Assembly: GCA_900756725.1 (NCBI GenBank)
Contig: CAAELJ010000071.1
Span: 1-5,099, forward strand
DNA: 5,099 nt
From: an uncultured Collinsella sp.
Lineage (GTDB): Bacteria > Actinomycetota > Coriobacteriia > Coriobacteriales > Coriobacteriaceae
Direction: 5' to 3'
In this document: piece by piece, positions 1 through 5,099 of the stretch
How the letters are laid out: the number at the start of each line of letters is the position of its first letter
How positions within the stretch are numbered: the stretch's first letter is position 1
Notes under the pieces: generated by a model
Seen by the model: only the letters and a program-made list of their open reading frames with translations
Database searches by the model: none
What the model was told of the DNA's origin: nothing
Program-made: the position numbers and the translations under genes

Positions 1-515
1 ATCATGTACTCGTTGTTGCCGGTGGCGCGCAGCGCCGAGCCGATTTCGGTGCCAAAGAACCAGTACAGGATGGCGACGATGGCCACGGCCAGCACAATGC
101 CCAGGATGATGGCAACGGTGGACTGCGGCAGGCCCGTCATGTGGCTGACGGATGAGAAGATGGTGCCCTTGGCAAGGATGGGCGTGTTGGATTTGCCCAT
201 GATGCGCAGGTTGATGGACCACAGGCTGATCTGGGTGAGGATTCCGGCGAGGATTGCGGGAATCTCAAAGACGGTGGTCAAGATGCCCGTGACGGCGCCG
301 GCGATGGCACCGGCGCACATGCCGGCCAGCACGGCGAGCAAGGGGTCGACGTTATTGTTGACGATGAGCACGGCGCAAACACAGCCGCCGAGGGCAAAGC
401 TGCCGTCGCAGGTCATATCGGGGATGTCGAGCAGGCGGAACGTGATAAACACGCCGAGCACCATGATGCCCCAGAGGACGCCCTGCGAAACGGCGCCCTG
501 CAATGCAATGAGCAT
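1..515 (-). CDS. ABC transporter permease, TrpXYZ-like importer (partial, C-terminus beyond window)
   Basis: Integral membrane subunit of an ABC importer that would work with the lipoprotein binding protein encoded just upstream. 171 codons are visible; the frame is open to the window edge, so the C-terminal part is missing. The N-terminal segment (about residues 8-28) is hydrophobic and is followed by RLLDIPDMTCDGSFALGG (27-44). This resembles the conserved 'DxPDLTxDGSFxLG' signature of permeases paired with ABC_sub_bind (TrpX-type) binding proteins. Further hydrophobic segments lie near 46-52, 58-80, 85-104 and 132-154, followed by a family-typical GSALRATGNNE segment (159-169). The ATG at 515 is chosen because AGGAGG ends 8 bases upstream; another ATG at 522 is in a different frame. 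The gene follows the binding-protein gene by 204 bases on the same strand. The substrate is not readable from sequence: relatives are linked to tryptophan or other small organic solutes, but this is a poor guide. Family assignment is confident; specificity is unknown. Confidence 0.88.
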   Translation of the reverse strand, partial: MLIALQGAVSQGVLWGIMVLGVFITFRLLDIPDMTCDGSFALGGCVCAVLIVNNNVDPLLAVLAGMCAGAIAGAVTGILTTVFEIPAILAGILTQISLWSINLRIMGKSNTPILAKGTIFSSVSHMTGLPQSTVAIILGIVLAVAIVAILYWFFGTEIGSALRATGNNEYM

Positions 516-520
516 GCTTC

Positions 521-529
521 ATACCTCCT
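521..529 (-). promoter_or_regulatory. Ribosome binding site of the permease gene
   Basis: The minus strand reads TAGGAGGTAT here. AGGAGG is a near-perfect Shine-Dalgarno match, 8 bases before the ATG at 515. It settles the start and shows that the permease has its own strong initiation signal rather than relying on translational coupling to the distant binding-protein gene. Confidence 0.8.
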
Positions 530-555
530 AGGATAGGGTGGACACGTGATTTTCC

Positions 556-561
556 ATAATA
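556..561 (-). promoter_or_regulatory. Possible internal -10 element upstream of the permease
   Basis: The minus strand reads TATTAT, five of six matches to the TATAAT consensus, about 40 bases before the permease start. No convincing -35 hexamer sits 16-18 bases further upstream (the best is CTCTTT). It is a weak candidate for an internal promoter downstream of the intergenic hairpins, and could equally be chance A/T in a GC-rich sequence. Confidence 0.22.
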
Positions 562-590
562 GCGGTAACACTGCATAAAAGAGCTGCGGC

Positions 591-610
591 CGGATGTTTT
601 GTCTCATCCG
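591..610 (-). other. Small intergenic hairpin
   Basis: CGGATG and CATCCG form a six-base-pair perfect stem around an eight-base loop. It lies 9 bases downstream (in transcription direction) of the larger hairpin at 620-648, between the binding-protein and permease genes. No U-run follows, so it is not a terminator by itself. It may add to an mRNA-stabilising or processing structure. Confidence 0.4.
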
Positions 611-618
611 TAACAAGC

Positions 619-649
619 AGGGCGAACGCCGGTCTTTGGCGTCCGCCCC
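619..649 (-). terminator. Intergenic hairpin, candidate leaky terminator or attenuator
   Basis: In minus-strand RNA GGGCGGACGCC pairs with GGCGUUCGCCC across a 7-base loop, giving 11 pairs including one G-U, with a further possible G-U at the base. On the plus strand the same position is an A-C mismatch, so the structure fits minus-strand transcription best. It is followed by UGCUUGUUA, which is U-rich but not a clean U-run, so any termination should be partial. It lies about 70 bases after the binding-protein stop codon and about 105 before the permease start. This is where a partial terminator or 3' processing stop would let the binding protein be made in excess of the membrane subunit. Structure is seen; function is inferred. 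Confidence 0.55.
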
Positions 650-719
650 TGTGGCTCAGATATTGAATAGCACGGCAACGGCGCGAGCATGAGCCCTAGG
701 CACATCGCCGCGCATGCCG

Positions 720-1700
720 CTACGCGTCCAGAGCGGAGAGGTCGATGCCCAGGGCCTCGGCCATCTCGTCGTTCTTGACGACGACCAGGTCCTTGCTCGA
801 GAGGTGCTTGATCGGCATATCCTCGGGCTTGGCCTCGCCCTTCAGGATCTTGACGGCCATCTCGCCCGCGGCGTAGCCCAGGTCCTCATAGTTGATGGAG
901 AGGGTGAACAGACCGCCGGCCTTGCACATGCCCTCCTCGCCGGTAACGAAGGGGAGCTTGTTCTCCTTGCAGATCTGGCCGACCTGCGAGGCACCCGCGG
1001 CGATGGTGTTGTCGGTGGGGGAGTACAGCGCGTCGACCTTGCCCACGGCGGACTCGACGACGGACTGGATCTCGTTAGAGCTCGAGACGGTGAAGTCGGT
1101 GTACTCGAGGCCCAGCTTGTCGAGTTCCTTCTTGGCGGCCTTGATCTGGACGTCGGAGTTGGACTCGGCGGTGCAGTAGAGCAGGCCGACCTTCTTAACG
1201 TCGGGCAGGACCTTCTGCATCATCTCGAGCTGCTCGGCGACCGGGGTGAGGTCGGAAGCGCCCGTGACGTTGGTGCCGGGCTTGTCGTTGTCCTGGACCA
1301 GGCCGGAAGCGGCGTAGTCGGTGATGGCGCAGCCAACGATGGGGATATCGGCGGTGGCGCCGGCGGCAGCCTGCGCGGCGGGCGTAGCGATGGCATAGAT
1401 CAGGTTGACGCCGTCGCCTACGAACTTGTCGGCAATGGACTTACACGTGGACTGGTCGTTCTGGGCGTTCTTCTGGTCGATCTTGACCTTGAGACCGCTC
1501 TTCTTGATGGCCTTGACGAAGCCGTCGTTGGCGGCATCGAGCGCGGAGTGCTCGGTAAGCTGCAGAACGCCGATGGTGTAGTCGGAACCGGCGGCAGCGG
1601 AGCCGGAACCAGAGTTGCCGCCGCATCCGGCGAGCGGAGCGAGCGCGAGCAGGCCAGCGGAGACAAGAAGGCTCCTGCGGCTGATGGTGATGCCCTTCAT
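720..1700 (-). CDS. ABC transporter substrate-binding lipoprotein, ABC_sub_bind (TrpX-like) family
   Basis: Extracytoplasmic binding protein of an ABC importer, 326 residues, a normal length for the family. Residues 1-26 are a lipoprotein signal: basic N-terminus with a twin arginine (SRRSLLV, 7-13), hydrophobic core 11-22, lipobox LAGC with lipidated Cys26, then a Gly/Ser/Ala-rich tether to about residue 39. The mature part shows the two-lobed periplasmic-binding fold expected for the family: IGVLQLTEHSALDAANDGF (43-61), IPIVGCAITD (119-128), GTNVTGASD (142-150), LLYCTAESNS (173-182), YSPTDNTIA (226-234) and a C-terminal YEDLGYAAGEMAVKILKGE (271-289). The ATG at 1700 is supported by GGGGGT a few bases upstream and by the signal peptide beginning at once. 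The permease follows on the same strand. The ligand cannot be read from sequence: relatives bind tryptophan, tyrosine or other small molecules. The mature protein also carries five cysteines (86, 124, 176, 244, 259). Family very likely; substrate unknown. Confidence 0.93.
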   Translation of the reverse strand: MKGITISRRSLLVSAGLLALAPLAGCGGNSGSGSAAAGSDYTIGVLQLTEHSALDAANDGFVKAIKKSGLKVKIDQKNAQNDQSTCKSIADKFVGDGVNLIYAIATPAAQAAAGATADIPIVGCAITDYAASGLVQDNDKPGTNVTGASDLTPVAEQLEMMQKVLPDVKKVGLLYCTAESNSDVQIKAAKKELDKLGLEYTDFTVSSSNEIQSVVESAVGKVDALYSPTDNTIAAGASQVGQICKENKLPFVTGEEGMCKAGGLFTLSINYEDLGYAAGEMAVKILKGEAKPEDMPIKHLSSKDLVVVKNDEMAEALGIDLSALDA

Positions 1701-1735
1701 ATCATTACCCCCAGTATAAAAATGGCTGGAAACAC

Positions 1736-1754
1736 TGCACTAGGAAAAAGTGCA
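1736..1754. promoter_or_regulatory. Perfect inverted repeat TGCACT-N7-AGTGCA, candidate operator
   Basis: A 19-base perfect inverted repeat with six-base half-sites lies between the predicted promoter and the ribosome binding site of the binding-protein gene. With one bulged base the symmetry extends outward through CACT/AGTG to 1733-1758. Its upstream edge coincides with the transcription start predicted from the -10 at 1764-1769, a typical place for a repressor site. It could instead act as a 5' hairpin in the mRNA. The adjacent WYL-type regulator is the obvious candidate to bind it, but that is inference from position. Confidence 0.45.
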
Positions 1755-1763
1755 AGTGGGACT

Positions 1764-1791
1764 ATAGTAACGCCGATGTCCATTTTTACAA
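1764..1791 (-). promoter_or_regulatory. Putative promoter of the binding-protein gene
   Basis: On the minus strand TTGTAA (1791-1786) and TACTAT (1769-1764) are separated by 16 bases; each matches four of six sigma-70/SigA consensus positions. An overlapping TATAGT (1767-1762) gives an alternative -10 with an 18-base spacer. The region is clearly more A/T-rich than the surrounding genes. The predicted start near 1757 gives a leader of about 57 bases. Confidence 0.45.
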
Positions 1792-1859
1792 TAACCTGGC
1801 GGGTTTTTTAATACTGAGCCGGATGGGCGGTGCTGAGGAACGACGGACGGTAACGGGGC

Positions 1860-2657
1860 TTATGCCGCGGGTGCGGGGCTGTCTTCTTCGTCTAGCGCGG
1901 CAAAGAGTTTCTTGCCGTCGAGCAAACGCGTGCTGACGTTTCTCATGCGGCTGACCTCAACGGTGCGCAGGGTGTCGTCGGCGCCTCGGGTGTCGTAGAC
2001 CGTTCCCAGCAGATACGAGACGCCATCGCGCTGCCTGATGGCAAAGGGCCGGACCGTCATCCGTACCACCTCGATTTCGCCTCGGGTCAGGACGTTTGTG
2101 ATATCAAAGCTGACAGTTGTTCCATGGTCGATGGCCTGTTCGACGAGTTCGCACGTGTCGATACGCTTGGCGTACGGACGCGTTGTTTTGACGGGTGCGT
2201 CGTTGGCGGCCGGTGCCGGTTCGGGCATATCGAGATAGTCGCGAACATCGGCGCTCGCCATGGCGACCAGGTGCTGCGCCATGCTCTTTCGAATGGCTAT
2301 GGGCGTCGATCGGTTGCGCATGACCATGCCGTGGAGCCGTATGATCTCCTCGTCAGCAAGCGGGCGGGTGAGGAGCCGATAGCCCACGCCGCGCTTATAG
2401 TCGATTTCGTATCCGGCGTGACGAAGTGCGGATATCGAGGTATAGATGCTGCGGCGTGCCGCCGAGATGGGCATGCGGGCAGGGTTGTCGGGATGGGCGA
2501 GGAGCTCGACCAGCTCGTCGGAAAGCAGCGCCTTGTCCTCGCCGGTGTTCTCGCTCAAGAGCTGCAGGATGCGTACGGCGCGATAGGCTGCCATAGAGGC
2601 GGAACCCCTGGTCGTGGTCTCGTAGTTTTCAACAACGGCTTCGGTCATAGCGCCCAT
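1860..2657 (-). CDS. Winged-helix transcriptional regulator with divergent WYL-like domain
   Basis: Probable DNA-binding regulator of 265 residues. Residues about 22-98 look like an N-terminal winged helix: AAYRAVRILQLL (23-34), a likely recognition region ISAARRSIYTSISALRHAGY (64-83), then a wing EIDYKRGVGYRLL (84-96), as in the HTH_11/YafY group. After a helical stretch and a Pro/Ala-rich linker (about 145-160), residues 168-245 resemble a WYL domain: VSFDIT (182-187), a central VRPFAIRQRDGVSYLLGTVYD (202-222) and a closing RTVEVSRMRNV (231-241) resembling the usual 'FRLDRI' end. The canonical Trp-Tyr-Leu is Ser-Tyr-Leu here (214-216). WYL domains are thought to bind small ligands or nucleic acid and to control the fused DNA-binding domain. 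The start is uncertain: ATG 2657 (Met1) has GGGA 6 bases away, while ATG 2648 (Met4) has AAGGA 10 bases away. The gene ends 159 bases before the importer genes, so it may control them. DNA-binding role likely; target and effector unknown. Confidence 0.8.
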   Translation of the reverse strand: MGAMTEAVVENYETTTRGSASMAAYRAVRILQLLSENTGEDKALLSDELVELLAHPDNPARMPISAARRSIYTSISALRHAGYEIDYKRGVGYRLLTRPLADEEIIRLHGMVMRNRSTPIAIRKSMAQHLVAMASADVRDYLDMPEPAPAANDAPVKTTRPYAKRIDTCELVEQAIDHGTTVSFDITNVLTRGEIEVVRMTVRPFAIRQRDGVSYLLGTVYDTRGADDTLRTVEVSRMRNVSTRLLDGKKLFAALDEEDSPAPAA

Positions 2658-2824
2658 GTCCTTTCCCTTTTTGGTGATGGCAGAACAGAGCCTAGGGCGC
2701 GGAGCCTGGCCAAGGACATGTGATGCCTTGGACGGTCGATGGATGCCGGCAAACGGCGGGTCGAGTTTTCAACAACCCTGCCTAACTGACCAAAACCTTG
2801 CCAAAAGCTTGACGGACACTGTTG

Positions 2825-2857
2825 AAAAAAGCGCCCCTCGGCTTGCCGAGAGGCGCT
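2825..2857 (-). terminator. Rho-independent terminator of asnS
   Basis: In minus-strand RNA AGCGCCUCUCGGC and GCCGAGGGGCGCU form a 13-pair GC-rich stem with a single G-U pair and a tiny loop (effectively CAAG). An uninterrupted run of six U overlaps the stem's last base. It lies 40 bases after the asnS stop codon. It separates asnS from the regulator gene downstream, so that gene needs its own promoter. Confidence 0.93.
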
Positions 2858-2896
2858 GGCGCGATGTGCTGGAACGCGCTGAGTGCGCTGTGGAGA

Positions 2897-4300
2897 TTAG
2901 AAGTCGGCGTTGCCCACGGTGCGCGGGTGCGGCAGGACGTCGCGGATGTTGCCCACGCCGGTGAGGTACATCACCAAGCGCTCGAAGCCCAGGCCGTAGC
3001 CGGCGTGCTTGCAGGAACCGTAGCGGCGCAGGTCAAGGTAGTACTTGTACTGCTCGGGATTCATACCCAGGTCCTTGATGCGGGCCTCGAGCAAATCCAG
3101 GCGCTCCTCGCGCTGGGAGCCGCCGATAATCTCGCCGATACCGGGAACCAGGCAGTCGGCGGCGGCGACGGTCTTGCCGTCCTCGTTCATGCGCATGTAG
3201 AACGCCTTGATCTCGGCCGGGTAGTCGGTTACGAAGGTCGGGCGCTTAAAGTGCTCCTCGGTCAGGAAACGCTCGTGCTCGGTTTGCAGGTCGATGCCCC
3301 AGCTCACGGGGTAGTCGAACTTGTGGCCGGCAGCCACCGCCTGCTCCAGGATCTCGACGGCCTCGGTATAGGTGACGCGGGCAAAGTCGGAGTTTGCCAC
3401 GTGGTTCAGACGCTCGATTAGACCCTTGTCCACAAACTTGTTGAGCATATTGAGCTCGTCGGGGCAGGTGGCCATAACGTCCTTAAGAACGAACTTGAGC
3501 ATGGCCTCGGCGTTGTCCATGTAGTCGTTGAGGTCGGCGAAGGCCATCTCGGGCTCAATCATCCAAAACTCGGCGGCGTGGCGCGTGGTGTTGGAGTTTT
3601 CGGCGCGGAAGGTGGGGCCAAAGGTGTACACATCGCCAAAGGCCATGGCAAAGTTCTCGGCGTTGAGCTGACCGGACACGGTGAGGCTCGCATGCTTGCC
3701 AAAGAAGTCCTGGCTCCAGTCGACCTCGCCGGACTCGGTGAGGGGCGGGTTTTTGGGATCGAGCGTGGTCACGCGGAACATCTCGCCGGCGCCCTCGCAG
3801 TCACTCGTGGTGATGATGGGGGTGTTGACGTAGACAAAGCCCTGCTCCTGGAAGAAGCGGTGGATGGCGGCAGCCGCGACAGAGCGGATGCGGAACACGG
3901 CGCGGAACAGGTTGGTGCGCGGACGCAGGTGCTGCTGGGTGCGCAGGAACTCGACGGTTGCGCGCTTCTTCTGCAGCGGGTAATCCGGAGCGCTGACGCC
4001 CTCGACCTCGATGGAGGTGGCAGAAAGCTCGAAGGGCTGGGGCGCATCGGGGGTCAGCTTGACGGTGCCGGTGCAGATGAGTGCGGCTGAGACGTTTTGG
4101 TGGGCGATCTCGTCGTAGTTGTCGAGTGCCTCGCGGTTCATGACGACCTGCAGGTCGCGGAAGCAACTGCCGTCGTTGAGTGTAACGAAGCCAAAGTTCT
4201 TCATGTCGCGGACAGACTTGACCCAGCCGGCAACGGTGACGGTCTGGCCACCGAGCGACTCGGCATCGGCATAGAGCTGCGCGATTTTGGTGCGGTTCAC
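2897..4300 (-). CDS. asnS: Asparaginyl-tRNA synthetase
   Basis: Cytoplasmic class IIb aminoacyl-tRNA synthetase that charges tRNA-Asn with asparagine using ATP. 467 residues from the chosen start, against 466 in E. coli. Residues about 20-100 are the OB-fold anticodon-binding domain (VTVAGWVKSVRDMKNFGF, 21-38; LNDGSC, 41-46). The catalytic core follows: motif 1 around FVYVNTPIIT with Pro161, motif 2 FRAENSNTTRHAAEFWMIEPE (231-251), and motif 3 GLGFERLVMYLTG (436-448) with Arg441. The AsnRS-typical IGGSQREERL (392-401) and the ending VGNIRDVLPHPRT (449-461) favour AsnRS over AspRS. The GTG at 4300 is chosen because GGGAGG lies 4 bases upstream, the product has family length, and the promoter at 4347-4375 lies inside any longer reading. 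An ATG at 4312 in the same frame has no ribosome binding site before it. It appears monocistronic, with a strong terminator. The leader is only about 40 bases, too short for a T-box. Confidence 0.97.
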   Translation of the reverse strand: MNRTKIAQLYADAESLGGQTVTVAGWVKSVRDMKNFGFVTLNDGSCFRDLQVVMNREALDNYDEIAHQNVSAALICTGTVKLTPDAPQPFELSATSIEVEGVSAPDYPLQKKRATVEFLRTQQHLRPRTNLFRAVFRIRSVAAAAIHRFFQEQGFVYVNTPIITTSDCEGAGEMFRVTTLDPKNPPLTESGEVDWSQDFFGKHASLTVSGQLNAENFAMAFGDVYTFGPTFRAENSNTTRHAAEFWMIEPEMAFADLNDYMDNAEAMLKFVLKDVMATCPDELNMLNKFVDKGLIERLNHVANSDFARVTYTEAVEILEQAVAAGHKFDYPVSWGIDLQTEHERFLTEEHFKRPTFVTDYPAEIKAFYMRMNEDGKTVAAADCLVPGIGEIIGGSQREERLDLLEARIKDLGMNPEQYKYYLDLRRYGSCKHAGYGLGFERLVMYLTGVGNIRDVLPHPRTVGNADF

Positions 4301-4304
4301 GTAT

Positions 4305-4310
4305 CCTCCC
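4305..4310 (-). promoter_or_regulatory. Ribosome binding site of asnS, deciding a GTG start
   Basis: GGGAGG on the minus strand is followed by ATAC and then GTG at 4300. The spacing of 4 bases is slightly short but this is the only good Shine-Dalgarno in the leader, and it overlaps the codons just after the in-frame ATG at 4312, which argues against that ATG. Confidence 0.75.
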
Positions 4311-4346
4311 ATAACGGTTGTACAGATTATTTCCAAACAGTTAACC

Positions 4347-4375
4347 ATTCTAACCCGCGAGTGGGGACGTAGCAA
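4347..4375 (-). promoter_or_regulatory. Promoter of asnS
   Basis: On the minus strand TTGCTA (4375-4370) and TAGAAT (4352-4347) are separated by 17 bases. The -10 matches five of six consensus positions and the -35 four of six. The predicted start is near 4340, giving a leader of about 40 bases to the GTG at 4300. Confidence 0.7.
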
Positions 4376-4405
4376 AACGTCAGGTGTGATGTATGGGCGT
4401 GACGT
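4374..4405 (-). terminator. Weak terminator-like inverted repeat after the SGNH gene
   Basis: ACGTCA (4405-4400) and TGACGT (4382-4377) form a six-pair stem around a 17-base loop, followed by a short run of U overlapping the asnS -35 element. The stem is short and the loop long, so termination would be inefficient. The palindromic halves could alternatively be a protein-binding site next to the asnS promoter. It begins about 30 bases after the stop codon of the SGNH-domain gene. Confidence 0.3.
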
Positions 4406-4435
4406 GGGCACTATGCAGGTTTCGGTTTGCGTTGC

Positions 4436-5099
4436 CTAGTGCCCGCAGATGGCTTGGCGTATGAGGGCAGCGTAGGTGTCGATTCCCGCCTGGGTGAGGT
4501 GTGTGCCGTCGTCGACGAGGTATTCGCTGTGGCCCTCTGAGGCACCGTTCCAGTCGATGACGCCGGCGTTGTCGTTTTGGGCGCAGACGTCACGAATCAT
4601 CTGGTTATTGCGGTCTTGTAGCTCGAGCGGTACGCGCACGGTCACAAAGTAGATGGGCTTGCCGCCCACGGCATTAATCACGTCCTGCACCTGCTGGGGG
4701 TCGCGGATGAGGCCGTTGGTGCCAAGCGCGCAGATGACCACGCTTGGATCGTAGTTGGCACTGTCCTGTGCATAGACATCCTGGAAGGTGTAGAACTGGC
4801 GGCTCACCACGCCGTCGATGTACGCGTTGGGAAGCACCGCCTGAATGCCAGGTTGGGCACCTGCGGTGACCGAGTCGCCGATCATGAGCACGCGGGCGTC
4901 GCAGGCTCCGGTTGCCTCGTCGTAGGTAAAGCTCTTCCAGTCAAGGTTCTTCGGGACCTTTTCGGCGATAGGTCCCTCTTTGGGTTTTTGCTTGGTGGCG
5001 TCATCGGATGCGGTGTCGCTGGGCTGGGATTCTTTGCCGGATGCGGGCTCGGCGCCCTTGTCGTAGGCTCCGTTGTCCTGGGCCGAGGTCGCGTTCTGG
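4436..5099 (-). CDS. SGNH-hydrolase domain protein, probable C-terminus of an OatA-like acyltransferase (partial, N-terminus beyond window)
   Basis: 220 residues are visible and the frame is open to the window edge. The first 50 or so are a polar, low-complexity linker rich in Asp, Lys, Pro, Ser and Ala, typical of an extracytoplasmic tether. An SGNH/GDSL fold begins at about residue 70 with VLMIGDSVTAG: Ser76 is the likely nucleophile. GVVSRQ (96-101) fits the block II region, ALGTNG (124-129) supplies the block III Asn128, and DDGTHLTQAG (196-205) gives the catalytic Asp197-x-x-His200. The arrangement, with SRQ after the GDS block and the DGTHL ending, matches the extracellular esterase/transferase domain attached to acyltransferase-3 membrane proteins such as OatA, which O-acetylate peptidoglycan or other surface glycans. 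The membrane domain would lie beyond 5099 and is not seen, so a stand-alone secreted SGNH protein remains possible. A GTG at 4891 inside the domain is not a sensible start because the frame continues upstream with linker sequence and it would place the domain's first strand at the N-terminus. Confidence 0.82.
   Translation of the reverse strand, partial: QNATSAQDNGAYDKGAEPASGKESQPSDTASDDATKQKPKEGPIAEKVPKNLDWKSFTYDEATGACDARVLMIGDSVTAGAQPGIQAVLPNAYIDGVVSRQFYTFQDVYAQDSANYDPSVVICALGTNGLIRDPQQVQDVINAVGGKPIYFVTVRVPLELQDRNNQMIRDVCAQNDNAGVIDWNGASEGHSEYLVDDGTHLTQAGIDTYAALIRQAICGH

Noticed and set aside
4..531. Plus-strand open frame over the permease region
   Set aside because: Rich in Met, Pro and Thr, as expected from the reverse complement of hydrophobic codons; the minus frame carries a membrane protein with a strong ribosome binding site and a family signature.
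535..548. AGGGTGGACACGTG, resembling the T-box antiterminator motif
   Set aside because: It is on the plus strand with no gene downstream on that strand, several conserved positions differ, and no stem I or terminator structure accompanies it.
1713..1718. TATACT on the minus strand as a -10 for the binding-protein gene
   Set aside because: It abuts the ribosome binding site, would leave almost no leader, and has no -35 at the right spacing; the upstream promoter at 1764-1791 is preferred.
1793..1809. AACC/GGTT mini-hairpin followed by six T on the plus strand, terminator-like
   Set aside because: The stem is only four pairs and no plus-strand gene precedes it. It lies just upstream of the predicted binding-protein promoter and is more likely part of its A/T-rich flank.
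714..1811. Long plus-strand open frame (365 codons) antisense to the binding-protein gene
   Set aside because: Its product is a Gly/Leu/Asp/Val-rich composition typical of the reverse of a GC-rich gene; it has no recognisable domain, while the opposite strand encodes a clear binding protein with a signal peptide.
2124..2723. Plus-strand open frame of 199 codons opposite the regulator
   Set aside because: Antisense shadow with no recognisable features; the minus strand shows winged-helix and WYL-like motifs.
2822..3421. Plus-strand open frame antisense to the asnS 3' half
   Set aside because: Shadow of asnS; it starts inside the asnS terminator and encodes no recognisable protein.
3578..4090. 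Plus-strand open frame antisense to the asnS core
   Set aside because: Shadow frame; biased composition and no domain, with asnS catalytic motifs on the other strand.

Overview
The window reads as ordinary chromosomal sequence from a GC-rich, Gram-positive-type bacterium. The best guess is a gut Coriobacteriia member such as Collinsella. This is inference from high GC, strong G/C-ending codon use, a lipoprotein-type binding protein, a WYL-type regulator and an OatA-like surface acyltransferase; no marker gene in the window proves it. All five genes lie on the minus strand, so transcription runs from high to low coordinates.

Region by region, in transcription order: (i) 5099-4436, the C-terminal part of a secreted or membrane-anchored SGNH-hydrolase-type protein, probably the tail of an acyltransferase-3/SGNH fusion, entering from beyond the window edge; (ii) 4300-2897, asparaginyl-tRNA synthetase (asnS), with a good promoter just upstream, a GTG start and a strong intrinsic terminator at 2825-2857; (iii) 2657-1860, a winged-helix regulator with a divergent WYL-like C-terminal domain; (iv) 1700-720, a lipoprotein substrate-binding protein of the TrpX-like ABC_sub_bind family; (v) 515 to beyond position 1, the matching membrane permease, cut by the window edge. 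The ATPase expected to complete the importer would lie past position 1.

The asnS unit looks self-contained. The regulator, binding protein and permease may form one functional unit: the regulator gene lies directly upstream of the importer, and a perfect inverted repeat (TGCACT-N7-AGTGCA) sits at the predicted transcription start of the binding-protein gene. The 204-base gap between binding protein and permease holds two hairpins. The larger one is fully paired only in the minus-strand RNA, which fits attenuation or mRNA processing that gives more binding protein than permease.

No mobile element, CRISPR array, tRNA or rRNA was seen, and no gene-free stretch exceeds 300 bases. Nothing here supports a wholly new biological system. 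The most useful observations are the candidate regulator-operator-importer unit, the corrected asnS start, and the intergenic hairpins.
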